Assembly (NCBI RefSeq): GCF_027257175.1
Contig: NZ_JAPFGD010000005.1
Location: forward strand, 124,001-188,000
Length of the DNA stretch: 64,000 nt
Source: Castellaniella sp. S9
GTDB taxonomy: Bacteria; Pseudomonadota; Gammaproteobacteria; Burkholderiales; Burkholderiaceae_B
Reading direction: 5' to 3'
In this document: positions 57,299-64,000 of the stretch, piece by piece
Numbering within the stretch: the first letter of the stretch is position 1
Layout of the letters: each line of letters opens with the position of its first letter
Position numbers and translations under genes: made by a program
The notes under the pieces: model-generated
What the model was told of the DNA's origin: nothing
What the model saw: the letters and a program-made list of their open reading frames with translations, nothing else
Databases searched by the model: none

Positions 57299-57591
57299 GA
57301 CTTCCCTCCAGCCCGGGCCAGGGCCGCGCCCGACACATCCATCACGCGCCCCCATTCGGCACCTGTGCGGTCCTCGCTGTGGGGCGGGCATTTGGACAGA
57401 TACGCGCGCATGGATTTCAGCGCCTCACAGGCCTGGGCCGCCGCCTCAAGCGCCTCGCGCGCATTGGCAGCGGTGTATGCATCTATCAGATCAGTGATCT
57501 GGTTGGTCGCGTCGTCGGATGAAATATCTCTGTGCCAAACGCTCAGCGTGATTTCCGCTATGTCTTCGAGTGGATAAGCTTCGGTGCTCAT
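57295..57591 (-). CDS. Prophage protein with the LSKCPPH C-terminal cassette (98 aa), copy 1
   Basis: 98 residues, preceded by GGAGAAG. The last 40 residues (MRAYLSKCPPHSEDRTGAEWGRVMDVSGAA...) are shared almost verbatim with the gene at 62210-62503, while the N-terminal halves are unrelated. Function unknown; see findings. Confidence 0.65.
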   Translation of the reverse strand: MSTEAYPLEDIAEITLSVWHRDISSDDATNQITDLIDAYTAANAREALEAAAQACEALKSMRAYLSKCPPHSEDRTGAEWGRVMDVSGAALARAGGKS

Positions 57592-57806
57592 TGGACTTCT
57601 CCATCAGCATGGGACGGGAAACATTCGCCCGCCTCGCTCATCTTGTGCGCCGCATGTTGGCCGGTGCGCTTTTCCTGTTTGATTGCCTTGCAGGACTTCG
57701 AGCAGAACCGCGCCCAGCCGCGCTTGCGGTCGGCAGTGCGGGCGATGAACGGATCGCCGCAGTTCGCGCATTTGTATGTGGCTGTGGTGCCGCGTTGGGT
57801 GCTCAT
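57588..57806 (-). CDS. Small zinc-finger-like prophage protein (72 aa)
   Basis: YKCANCGDPFIARTADRKRG ... FCSKSCKAIKQEKRTG: two cysteine pairs (CxxC and CxxxC) 20 residues apart, a classic small zinc ribbon with a basic linker. GGGAG precedes the ATG. Probably binds nucleic acid. Confidence 0.65.
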   Translation of the reverse strand: MSTQRGTTATYKCANCGDPFIARTADRKRGWARFCSKSCKAIKQEKRTGQHAAHKMSEAGECFPSHADGEVQ

Positions 57807-58081
57807 GTCCGCTCCCTGGCTGCAAGCATGGCGTCGGCCAGTCCATAGGCTTCCTCGGCAACCTGGGACACCGTGCAATTGACGATCTCCCAGCCGCATC
57901 GGTCGCTTCGCTGGAACGGGCCTCCGGGATTCGCGCACAGACCCTGCAGCGCCTTGGATGCGAAGTAATCCCGGACGCTGATCCCGGCTCCATACACGCC
58001 GTTGTCAGGGCCTTTCGTGGGGAATGCGGGCCCGCCGTCTCGTGGTGCGCTCGGCTTGGATTCGATGGGGTATTCGCTCAT
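57803..58081 (-). CDS. Phage protein with GISVRDYFASKAL motif (92 aa)
   Basis: After GGAGATTG: MSEYPIESKPSAPRDGGPAFP ... YGAGISVRDYFASKALQGL ... AEEAYGLADAMLAARE. The GxSxRDYFAxxAL segment plus a C-terminal AYxxADAMLxAR recurs in a very common phage family of unknown function. First gene of the leftward group downstream of the AT-rich gap. Confidence 0.7.
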   Translation of the reverse strand: MSEYPIESKPSAPRDGGPAFPTKGPDNGVYGAGISVRDYFASKALQGLCANPGGPFQRSDRCGWEIVNCTVSQVAEEAYGLADAMLAARERT

Positions 58082-58244
58082 CTCAATCTCCAATATTTCG
58101 CTCTCTTAATTAACTAAGTTTGTTAAGCAAACAAGTTCTTTAAATAAGGATTTCCGCTTGGCTTTCATCAAGATCCCCCACCCTGGTTTTGGCCCAAATA
58201 TGAGCGATCATGGATGTGCGTTTAACCACATTAGGAGCGCTGAT
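58082..58244. promoter_or_regulatory. AT-rich divergent intergenic region with inverted repeat
   Basis: 163 bases, far AT-richer than its surroundings, between divergent phage genes. It holds a perfect inverted repeat GTTTG-TTAAG-CAAAC (58118-58132) and several imperfect promoter boxes in both directions. Likely houses divergent promoters and an operator; I could not choose a convincing -35/-10 pair. Confidence 0.4.
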
Positions 58245-58493
58245 ATGGAGAAAGACTTTGACCCTCGGGCTTGGGGCGAAATGGGAAGGGTGCTGGCAGA
58301 AGGATGGGCTTGCATCGCGCAGATCAAGAAGGATGACGGCGGGTATCGGGTCCGGGCCGTCGCAGGCAACGGGGCAGTGATGGAGTCGCCCCACTTGTTT
58401 GCGTCTGTTGCTGAGGCCAGAAGCCACGCCCCTGCACTTTGCGAGCAACTGATTCGTGCTGAGCGGGCAAGGGATGGCTATCCGGAGGCCTGA
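58245..58493 (+). CDS. Small prophage protein on the opposite strand (82 aa)
   Basis: MEKDFDPRAWGEMGRVLAEG ..., with AGGAG seven bases before the ATG. Contains GYRVRAVAGNGAVMESPHLFASVAEARSHAPALCEQLIRAE, a soluble domain seen in phage early genes. The only + strand gene of this prophage segment. The open frame continues upstream to 58158 via TTG, with no comparable ribosome-binding site. The 113 bases after it hold nothing recognised. Confidence 0.6.
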   Translation: MEKDFDPRAWGEMGRVLAEGWACIAQIKKDDGGYRVRAVAGNGAVMESPHLFASVAEARSHAPALCEQLIRAERARDGYPEA

Positions 58494-58606
58494 TGCGATG
58501 GTGTGTGGTGATCCTTTCATGTCTATGCTCTGAAATAGGTGGGCAGGCGCGGCAGCGGGTTGTGAGGGAGGAGACCGGTGCCGCCGCGCCCTTGATGCCC
58601 GTTGAT

Positions 58607-59050
58607 CTAAGCCGTGGCGCCGAAGTCCAGCTCCGGCTGCGGCTCGATGCGGATATCGACTTCGTCGGCGACAAATTCCGACAGCTGCGCCACTTCGTCG
58701 CCGGTCGGTTGGACGCTGGTACCAAAGATCATTTCGACTTTGTGGTCATCCTTCGGCTTGAGGCTGAACTTGCCGACCTCGACGCTGCCGTATCGGCGTC
58801 CCAGCACCGTCAGATCGCAATTCATGACCGTATTGGTGAATTCGATTGGCTTGATGGCGGTGTTCTTGACGGCACCGATGTCCGTGTAGAGGACGCTGCG
58901 CAAGTCGCTATCGAAGAAGTCGAACATGGTCGACGGAGCCGTGCACTGGAACTTGATGTCCACGGCTAGGATCTTGTCCTCTTCTGGGCCTTCTTTGCGG
59001 ATGTTCAGATGGCGGATCACAGCGGGGCCGCAGTAGGTGAATTTGTCCAT
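58607..59050 (-). CDS. Prophage protein of unknown function (147 aa)
   Basis: MDKFTYCGPAVIRHLNIRKEG ... ending ADEVDIRIEPQPELDFGATA. Beta-rich soluble protein; looks like the conserved phage protein often found beside RecT/exonuclease genes. Its stop faces the + strand gene. The start abuts the KTSC gene stop (ATG/TAA junction at 59050). Confidence 0.7.
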   Translation of the reverse strand: MDKFTYCGPAVIRHLNIRKEGPEEDKILAVDIKFQCTAPSTMFDFFDSDLRSVLYTDIGAVKNTAIKPIEFTNTVMNCDLTVLGRRYGSVEVGKFSLKPKDDHKVEMIFGTSVQPTGDEVAQLSEFVADEVDIRIEPQPELDFGATA

Positions 59051-59349
59051 TACGCAATCTCGTCTGCCTTGGCCGCATACAGCTCCGTCACGTTTTCGTA
59101 CGGAAACTGATCAGGGCAGCGTTTGATGAACTTGCCAAAGTGCGAACCCTTCGATTGGGCGGCTTTGAAGGCCTCGAATTGTTCGGCGGTAAAGTTGGCG
59201 TAGTGGTAGACGCTGCTTACGCCGCGCCGGTTCTTGGGAAACCGAATGGCAAGCGTGTTGGTTGCTGGGTCGTGGCCGATAGCGGCAACTTGCGAGGACT
59301 CGACCGAGTCCATGACAATGATCGGCTTGGCAATGATGTTGGTGTCCAT
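59050..59349 (-). CDS. KTSC-domain protein (99 aa)
   Basis: KTSC domain seen as VESSQVAAIGHDPATNTLAIRFP ... SVYHYANFTAEQFEAFKAAQSKGSHFGKFIK, filling most of the protein. KTSC domains are short beta-rich modules, often in phage or next to lysyl-tRNA synthetase-like genes; function is unknown. GGAGATGG lies just before the ATG at 59349. The 91 bases upstream (to 59440) show no gene. Confidence 0.8.
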   Translation of the reverse strand: MDTNIIAKPIIVMDSVESSQVAAIGHDPATNTLAIRFPKNRRGVSSVYHYANFTAEQFEAFKAAQSKGSHFGKFIKRCPDQFPYENVTELYAAKADEIA

Positions 59350-59440
59350 TTCCATCTCCTGGTATTTGGTATTGCGGTCTCTGCCAGCTGTCACGCCTGG
59401 ATCATCGGCGGCGTCCCCTCTCCCCCGGGGGGGGCAGGTT

Positions 59441-61111
59441 CTACGCTGCTGCTGTCTGGTGGACGGCTTCGATGTGCTGGATAAGGGCCGCGCAGATCCG
59501 ATCGAAATCACTTTCCCGATAGAGCTTTGCGGCCTTATGGGTGGCCGAGTGAGTGATGCCCAATTCAGCCAGTCCGGCAGCCGTCAGGCCGATAGGAGCC
59601 AAGCGGGTGTTGATCGCACCGAGCGACAAGGTGGCTGGCTCATCGGGCTGAGGCGAAGGCTGGCGCGGTAGGCCGTTCCCCTCATAGGCGACCACGCCAT
59701 GCGCACCATGCAGCGGTGTTGGCTGCGCGACTTGCTGTGGTGTCGCTTGAAGCTGCTGTTCAGCCTTGGCTTGTTCTTCTTTCCGGATCCGTTCGCGATC
59801 TGCTTCCAGGCGCGCAGCCTCCTGGGCCTTATGTTGCTCGACCCGGCCGGACACCGTCACCTCGAAGTGCTTGGGGGCCATCGTCACCAGATCGTCAAGA
59901 TCGCGGAACAGGCCTCGGTACTCCTCGGGCACGTTCTCGGCAAACCAATCGAGCATGGCGCGGATGTCGGTGGCCAGTTGATTGGCCTCGACTTTGCCGT
60001 TTGCCAGCGCGGTGGCAGCGGCGTCTCGGATGCTCGACAGCGTTTTCAGGCCCTTGATGGCGGTGCCGAAATCGGGCATGGCGACGGCCAGCTTGACCTC
60101 GGGGATGATCTTTTGCAGGCTGGCGACATGAGCCGTCATGTCCTGGCGGGCTTGGACGACAATCTCGGTGCGGATGGCTTCCTTGCGAGCCTTGACCAAC
60201 TTTTCGCTGGCCAGGCGCGTCTGGCGAGCCAGTTCCTTCAGGTCGGCCACAGTACGGCGCATCTTCTCGACGTTGGTCAGGCTGGCCAACGCGGAATCCT
60301 CGGCGGCTGCCAGCCGATCCTCGGCTTCCTTCAACCGCTTGCAGGCGGCTTCCGTGTCGGCGAACTCCTGGTCGGTTTCGGGCTTCTTGGGGATGCGATC
60401 GACGAAAGCGCGCAGAGCCACGCCGAACAGATCCAGGTTGGACGACACTGACAACGACCCCGACACCTGAGCAAACACGGCCGGCAGAGCCTCCTGGGCC
60501 TGAGCGGTGACCGGATCGGCAGCGGGTTCGTGCGCGTAGTTGGCCAGGTCCTCATCAAACTGGCGCCAGCCATCCACGATCCGGCGTTGATACTCGAGCT
60601 CGGGGTAGACGTCCATCATGACCATGTTGACCTCGGTCCCGTCCGACACGACGAACTTCACCTTGGCGGCGCCAGTCACGAGCAGCTGCTGCTGGGTCTG
60701 CGGCTTGTGCTCTTCGGGCAGCACGCCGGCGCGCACCGATTCGGCCAACTCCTCATTCCACTGCTTGTGCTCGAAGACGGTGTCGCCGAGCATCGTCAGA
60801 CCATCGCAGGAGGCCGACAGGTTGCCGCCGACGTCCTCATTCGAGCATGTGGCCGGGTACAGATCCTCGCCGATCATGCGTTCGACAATCGGGCGCGCCA
60901 GGGCCTCCACCTCATGGCCGTAGTCCAGGATGTAGCGCTGGACCCAGTCGCTGAATTCCTGCGGCAGGCCGGTGGCCTTCATGCGCAGCAGCTCGGAGCG
61001 CTTGACCTTCGTCGACACGCCCAGCATTGCGGCGGCTTCGCTGGCGCCATGGCGGTTCAGGCGGAACTCCAGCCATCCCGGGCTGCCCTGGATCAGGTTG
61101 TGAATTTTCAC
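59441..61111 (-). CDS. YqaJ/lambda-Exo-type recombination exonuclease with long C-terminal extension
   Basis: 556 residues; GTG start overlapping the recT stop (GTGA), with AGGAG upstream. N-terminal 220 residues form the YqaJ-like nuclease domain: GSPGWLEFRLNRHGASEAAAMLG, GHEVEALARPIVE, then NLSASCDGLTMLGDTVFEHKQWN with the catalytic Asp...Glu-x-Lys. Unlike ordinary YqaJ proteins (about 200-330 residues), about 330 further residues follow, rich in Glu/Lys/Ala coiled coil (residues about 260-460), with a basic C-terminal end. Paired with RecT it forms a two-component phage recombination system. Confidence 0.85.
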   Translation of the reverse strand: MKIHNLIQGSPGWLEFRLNRHGASEAAAMLGVSTKVKRSELLRMKATGLPQEFSDWVQRYILDYGHEVEALARPIVERMIGEDLYPATCSNEDVGGNLSASCDGLTMLGDTVFEHKQWNEELAESVRAGVLPEEHKPQTQQQLLVTGAAKVKFVVSDGTEVNMVMMDVYPELEYQRRIVDGWRQFDEDLANYAHEPAADPVTAQAQEALPAVFAQVSGSLSVSSNLDLFGVALRAFVDRIPKKPETDQEFADTEAACKRLKEAEDRLAAAEDSALASLTNVEKMRRTVADLKELARQTRLASEKLVKARKEAIRTEIVVQARQDMTAHVASLQKIIPEVKLAVAMPDFGTAIKGLKTLSSIRDAAATALANGKVEANQLATDIRAMLDWFAENVPEEYRGLFRDLDDLVTMAPKHFEVTVSGRVEQHKAQEAARLEADRERIRKEEQAKAEQQLQATPQQVAQPTPLHGAHGVVAYEGNGLPRQPSPQPDEPATLSLGAINTRLAPIGLTAAGLAELGITHSATHKAAKLYRESDFDRICAALIQHIEAVHQTAAA

Positions 61112-61929
61112 TGTGCTTGCTCCTTTTCAGCGCGTTCCATTTCGGCCACGAACGGGTCCTTCGCCTGGGCGGTAGCAGGGCCAAAGGCGGGCCTTTCCAA
61201 GTCATGGATGGCGCGCTTCTGGTCCTCGGTCAGCGTGTACTTGCTGCTGACCATGCTGATGATCCGTTCGCCCGTGGCCTTGCCGGCCTCGATGGCATCG
61301 CGCCAAGCGTCCAGATTTTCCTTGAGCTGGGATTCGGTGTAGTCGGGTAGGGCGGCGGGAGCGCTGGCCGCTGGCTGAGCGACCTGTTCGGCCGCGCCCA
61401 TGTCACGCTCCTGAGCTGCGTCCATGAGTTCTTCTGTGACTGGAATGCCCTTGAGCACGTCGGTGAAGACGTCGCGCAGCGCGAAGGCGCGCGCCCGCAT
61501 CTGGCGCATGCGCTTGGGGTATTGAGCCCAAGGTCCCGATTTGCCCGCCAGGCCTGCCGTCTTCGCATCGCTCATGCTGAACGTGCTGACATGCTCTTCA
61601 TCGCCGCGGCGCTTGACGCGGCAGGTCGCCGTTTCGCCGTCATCCGATTCGCGCACGTACTCGCACAGCGGCGAGCTGCGCACCAGGGCCAGCACGGCGT
61701 CACCCCAGAGCGATGGGCGGCCATTGATCACGGCGATGTTCTGCATGGCCTGCATCGGCTGCAGACCCAACTCCATGCCCCACTGGATGGCGACCAGGAT
61801 GTTGCCCGGGTTACGGGCGAAGTCCTTCGGCACGATGGTCGACTCGGACAGGATCTCGGCAAAGCGCATGGCCTCGTCGAGTGATTGCGGCGTCAGGCTG
61901 AAACGTTCGCCAGTGGTCAGTTCGTTCAT
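61108..61929 (-). CDS. recT: RecT-family single-strand annealing protein
   Basis: 273 residues. Anneals complementary strands during phage recombination. RecT fold markers: LTPQSLDEAMRFAEILSESTIVPKDFARNPGNILVAIQWGMELGLQPMQAMQNIAVINGRPSLWGDAVLALVR, and a C-terminal KRMRQMRARAFALRDVFTDVLKG. GGGGAG precedes the ATG at 61929. Directly upstream of the exonuclease gene with overlapping stop and start, the typical SSAP-exonuclease pair. Confidence 0.92.
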   Translation of the reverse strand: MNELTTGERFSLTPQSLDEAMRFAEILSESTIVPKDFARNPGNILVAIQWGMELGLQPMQAMQNIAVINGRPSLWGDAVLALVRSSPLCEYVRESDDGETATCRVKRRGDEEHVSTFSMSDAKTAGLAGKSGPWAQYPKRMRQMRARAFALRDVFTDVLKGIPVTEELMDAAQERDMGAAEQVAQPAASAPAALPDYTESQLKENLDAWRDAIEAGKATGERIISMVSSKYTLTEDQKRAIHDLERPAFGPATAQAKDPFVAEMERAEKEQAQ

Positions 61930-62213
61930 GCGTATGCTCCCCATTCGGAAAATGATTGAATCTCGGCGTCCTGCCGCTCGCGCTCCTTGGCCGCGATGAT
62001 TTCCTGCTCGATGACGTTGCGGTCTTCGCTCAGCATCCGGCGCTCGAGCCATGGCGCCCGCCTGCCGCGGCCATCCAGGACCTCGAACTCGACCTCGGTG
62101 TAGCCGTAGCAGTCGTCCGGGCTGTCAGCCCAGTAGCCCATCGCCGGCTGGTGAAAATAGCGGGTGACGCGCACCCTGCAGGGGATCCCCTGGATGTGGG
62201 CGGCGAGGATCAT
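61926..62213 (-). CDS. Prophage protein of unknown function (95 aa)
   Basis: MILAAHIQGIPCRVRVTRYF ... GYTEVEFEVLDGRGRRAPWLERRMLSEDRNVIEQEIIAAKERE. ATGA overlaps with both neighbours. Begins like a small beta-sheet domain and ends in a charged helix. No family assigned. Confidence 0.65.
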   Translation of the reverse strand: MILAAHIQGIPCRVRVTRYFHQPAMGYWADSPDDCYGYTEVEFEVLDGRGRRAPWLERRMLSEDRNVIEQEIIAAKERERQDAEIQSFSEWGAYA

Positions 62214-62503
62214 GATTCGCCTCCCGCGGCTTTATTGATCGCTGCGCCGGACAAATCCATCACGCGCCCCCATTCGGTGCCGGTGATGTCCTCGCCGTGG
62301 GGCGGGCACTTGGACAGGTAGGCGCGGGCGAGCTTCAGGGCTTCCAGCAGCCCAGGCGCGGCCGCGATCCTGCGGCCAATGTCGATGTCCAGCCCCGCCG
62401 CATGGGGCGGGATCTCGCAAATGATGAGGCCGTCGGCGACCACGCGGACGGGGCGCACGGAGTCGTCCAGGTGCCAGGGGCCCGGCGTGTGATTGGATTC
62501 CAT
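62210..62503 (-). CDS. Prophage protein with HTPGPW start and LSKCPPH cassette (97 aa), copy 2
   Basis: Preceded by GGGAG. N-terminal HTPGPWHLDDSVRPVRVVADG is a familiar start of phage early proteins; the C-terminal 40 residues (ARAYLSKCPPHGEDITGTEWGRVMDLSGAA) match the gene at 57295-57591 closely. Function unknown. Confidence 0.65.
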   Translation of the reverse strand: MESNHTPGPWHLDDSVRPVRVVADGLIICEIPPHAAGLDIDIGRRIAAAPGLLEALKLARAYLSKCPPHGEDITGTEWGRVMDLSGAAINKAAGGES

Positions 62504-62504
62504 G

Positions 62505-62774
62505 TCAGGCTCCCGGAGTGATGTTGGCCGCGGCCGCCCAGACCGCGAGCAGCACAACGCCGTAGGCCGCAGGCAACCAGCGCAGCGACGGCACCGGCTC
62601 GGGCGCACTGGGCGTGGCCGGCACTTTCGGTGCGCGCCAGGCCTTCGCGGCTTCGCGCCGAGCTGCGGCGGGGTACGCGTAGATTTCGGCGGGGGTGTCG
62701 AGCTTGGCCGCTGTGGCCCGGACGTACCCCGGGTGCAGGGCCCGGCGGCGGGCGAGTGTGAGGCGTGGGTTCAT
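62505..62774 (-). CDS. Prophage protein with C-terminal membrane helix (89 aa)
   Basis: MNPRLTLARRRALHPGYVRA ..., with GGGAG before the ATG. Basic soluble N-terminal part, then one C-terminal hydrophobic segment (WLPAAYGVVLLAVWAAAANI), so a tail-anchored topology is likely. First gene of the leftward early operon, 52 bases after its promoter. Confidence 0.6.
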   Translation of the reverse strand: MNPRLTLARRRALHPGYVRATAAKLDTPAEIYAYPAAARREAAKAWRAPKVPATPSAPEPVPSLRWLPAAYGVVLLAVWAAAANITPGA

Positions 62775-62825
62775 GGTGGTCTCCCTGTCTCGGTGGACTG
62801 CCTCGTTTGGTGAGGCGATGGGAGA

Positions 62826-62844
62826 ATTACACATCATGTGTGAT
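62826..62844. promoter_or_regulatory. Prophage operator O1 (overlaps -10)
   Basis: 19-bp palindrome ATTACACAT-C-ATGTGTGAT with one mismatch pair. Centre 34 bp from the second operator. Overlaps the -10 of the early leftward promoter. Confidence 0.75.
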
Positions 62845-62854
62845 CGAAGGTCAA
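62826..62854 (-). promoter_or_regulatory. Early leftward promoter of the prophage (PL-like)
   Basis: On the minus strand TTGACC (62854-62849), 17-base spacer, TGTAAT (62831-62826); both boxes are 5 of 6 to consensus. It drives the operon from 62774 toward int. Bracketed by two matching palindromic operators, as in lambdoid early promoters. Confidence 0.75.
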
Positions 62855-62858
62855 GAAA

Positions 62859-62879
62859 AATCACACATGATGTGTGATT
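62859..62879. promoter_or_regulatory. Prophage operator O2 (upstream of -35)
   Basis: Perfect 21-bp palindrome with core ATCACACAT-G-ATGTGTGAT (62860-62878), just upstream of the -35. Two operators 34 bp apart suggest cooperative repressor binding. Confidence 0.8.
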
Positions 62880-62933
62880 AAATTGTAACTTGACCTGATT
62901 ACAGCTGGATGTTGCCCCGAAGTGGGGCTCTGA

Positions 62934-63575
62934 TCACGGCCTGTAAAGCAGGCTTTTTAGCCCCCGCTCGGGCTTGGCAGGAACCCGCGGCAGATTGGCG
63001 TCTGGTGCGCCTCGGCTCGCTGCAGAGCTGATCTCGCCGCAAGCCGCACCGATTCGATTCAGGCTATACGTCAGCCCAGACAATGAAAAAATTTCTGTCG
63101 AAATGTATTCCCCGCTCGATCTGGATATTTTGAACCTAACAGTGTTCCCCGCCCGCATGGCGTCTATCAAGGCGCTGTACCGATCTGTGGCGTTCAGATA
63201 TATGATGCCGAACTCGTCACCCATGGTTCCCTTAGTCATACCCAGCAGGTAAAAGATACCGCCAGAATCGATCCGCGCGTCTATCTGCACAGACTGCATT
63301 TCCAGATCGCGATCAAGCGGGGCGTCGTAAGGAAATATGAACGACAAATTGGTGCCACATGACTCGGGGGCCATATCGATGGCCAAGCCCGTGGTTGTGT
63401 GCGTGGCGACTGAGAACGCCCGAAGCACCAGATCTTTCCCTTTGCCCAGGGCATAGCTGGACCAACTCCCGCGCCTTTCCTTCCCTATCATATCCTCTGT
63501 TATCACTTGGCTGTGCACGTGACTCGTCGCAGCAAGAAGAGCGGCCGTCACCAACAGTCTGCATACACCTTTCAC
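62934..63575 (-). CDS. Exported protein of unknown function next to the repressor (candidate lysogenic-conversion gene)
   Basis: 213 residues, GTG start with GGAGG about nine bases upstream. Sec signal peptide (GVCRLLVTAALLAATSHVHS, cleavage before QVITED). The mature domain is beta-rich with two cysteines (SCGT, AACGE), likely disulfide-bonded, and includes GNTVRFKISRSSGEYISTEIFSLSGL. Codon use is visibly more AT-rich than the surrounding chromosome. It lies between the repressor-like gene and the early operators on the same strand, the place of accessory genes expressed in the lysogen. No family recognised. Confidence 0.7.
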   Translation of the reverse strand: MKGVCRLLVTAALLAATSHVHSQVITEDMIGKERRGSWSSYALGKGKDLVLRAFSVATHTTTGLAIDMAPESCGTNLSFIFPYDAPLDRDLEMQSVQIDARIDSGGIFYLLGMTKGTMGDEFGIIYLNATDRYSALIDAMRAGNTVRFKISRSSGEYISTEIFSLSGLTYSLNRIGAACGEISSAASRGAPDANLPRVPAKPERGLKSLLYRP

Positions 63576-63620
63576 TTTTTATTACCTCCATTCCAAAAAA
63601 AACCATCCGACCAGATCAAC

Positions 63621-63998
63621 TTAAGATGATCTTTTGATCGCGCTTTTGGAACCTTGGGCCCGACTGATGTCGTTGAGTGCTGCCCTTATGCTGTGCGCAA
63701 CATAGCCCAAATCGGCTTCCGACAGAGCGGTTATTTCTTCCTTCCTCACCCATTTATCGAACGGCCACTGATCCGTTTGCAGCGGCTGTTGGCCGTACAT
63801 GATCCAGGCTGCCGGGATTCCAAAAACCACTTCGGCCTGCACGGCACCCTCAAAGCTGATCCCTCGAGCCTTCCAGTTCGTGACCCGATTGTCGGCAACG
63901 TTCATCTTGGCGGCCACTTTGGACGTCACCGCTTCCCCTGGATATCGATCCTCAATGGCGGCGAAGAGGCGGGCCGTCGTCTTATGCATTTTCTCCAT
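63621..63998 (-). CDS. Repressor-like HTH protein of the prophage
   Basis: 125 residues with ATG at 63998, two bases from the window end, so a longer N-terminus cannot be excluded. N-terminal HTH of the phage repressor type: VTSKVAAKMNVADNRVTNWKARGISFEGAVQAEVVFGIPAAWIMYG. No S24 autopeptidase domain with Ser/Lys pair follows, so cleavage-based induction is not expected. Best candidate for the protein binding the twin operators at 62826-62879. Confidence 0.7.
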   Translation of the reverse strand: MEKMHKTTARLFAAIEDRYPGEAVTSKVAAKMNVADNRVTNWKARGISFEGAVQAEVVFGIPAAWIMYGQQPLQTDQWPFDKWVRKEEITALSEADLGYVAHSIRAALNDISRAQGSKSAIKRSS

Positions 63999-64000
63999 GC

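Larger units (their letters stand above)
53287..64000. mobile_element. Prophage, left part (right end outside the window)
   Basis: Starts at the 3' end of tRNA-Arg. Contents in leftward orientation: tyrosine integrase, excisionase-like protein, about a dozen small phage-type genes with ATGA overlaps, KTSC-domain protein, YqaJ-type exonuclease, RecT, an early promoter with twin operators, an exported protein and a repressor-like HTH protein. Base composition is more AT-rich than the flanking chromosome, especially at 58.08-58.25 and 62.8-64.0 kb. attR and the late genes are not in the window, so it cannot be said whether the prophage is complete. Confidence 0.88.

Noticed and set aside
58493-58969. 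+ strand frame following the 82-aa prophage gene
   Set aside because: Mostly antisense to the 147-aa gene on the other strand, with shadow-like composition; no ribosome-binding site.
62914-62928. Terminator hairpin GCCCC-GAAGT-GGGGC after the exported protein gene
   Set aside because: Stem of only five pairs and no T-tract in either direction.

Overview
The window reads as the chromosome of a high-GC betaproteobacterium of the order Burkholderiales, most likely the Alcaligenaceae (Bordetella/Achromobacter-like). The reasons are gene content and order: a gntR-sdhCDAB-sdhE-gltA block divergent from mdh-prpB-prpC-prpD-acnB, a DUF2863 protein, an EarP/EF-P(Arg32) pair, and a T6SS cluster ordered tssM-tssB-tssC-hcp-clpV-X-tssA. 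This placement is inferred from content; no database search was run.

Layout. (1) 1-11.8 kb, + strand: the distal half of a type VI secretion cluster, comprising tssM (5' end outside the window, with a C-terminal LysM domain), tssB, tssC, hcp, clpV, an unrecognised gene and a VasJ-type tssA. A strong inverted repeat closes it. (2) 11.9-31.1 kb: a complete-looking type II secretion locus. A leftward run gspGHIJKLMNDEF continues into three paralogous S8 (kexin-like) proteases, a small exported protein resembling the Aeromonas ORF2 external chaperone, and a rhombosortase-like rhomboid protease. gspC is divergent at one end and a shortened prepilin peptidase is convergent at the other. All three proteases are predicted lipoproteins with Asp at +2, as in the T2SS-exported lipoprotein pullulanase. 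This is the most interesting part of the window: machine, cargo, cargo chaperone and a putative cargo processor in one strand-coherent locus. (3) 31.1-44.8 kb: TCA and methylcitrate cycle genes in two divergent blocks around a GntR/UTRA regulator. A near-identical 21-bp operator lies 2 bp upstream of the predicted -35 element at both mdh and acnB, which points to one local regulator for both promoters. (4) 45-53.2 kb: ordinary genes (DUF2863, earP, efp, DUF1178, a thermonuclease-like nuclease, an AidB-like acyl-CoA dehydrogenase, DUF423, adenine deaminase, 3-methyladenine DNA glycosylase) ending in tRNA-Arg(ACG). (5) 53.2-64.0 kb: the left part of a prophage integrated at that tRNA. It holds a tyrosine integrase, an excisionase-like protein, a leftward early operon of small overlapping genes, a RecT plus YqaJ-type exonuclease pair, an early promoter bracketed by two palindromic operators, an AT-richer exported protein and a repressor-like HTH protein at the window edge. 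The prophage runs past the right end.

How the parts work together. The T6SS genes supply sheath, tube, recycling ATPase and baseplate/cap parts of a contractile injection machine. The T2SS block supplies secretin, ATPase, platform and pseudopili for exporting folded periplasmic proteins, with the three proteases as the obvious candidate cargo. The central metabolic block links citrate synthase, succinate dehydrogenase, malate dehydrogenase, aconitase and propionate oxidation under one GntR regulator. No gene-free stretch exceeds about 300 bases. No CRISPR array, rRNA or insertion sequence was seen.
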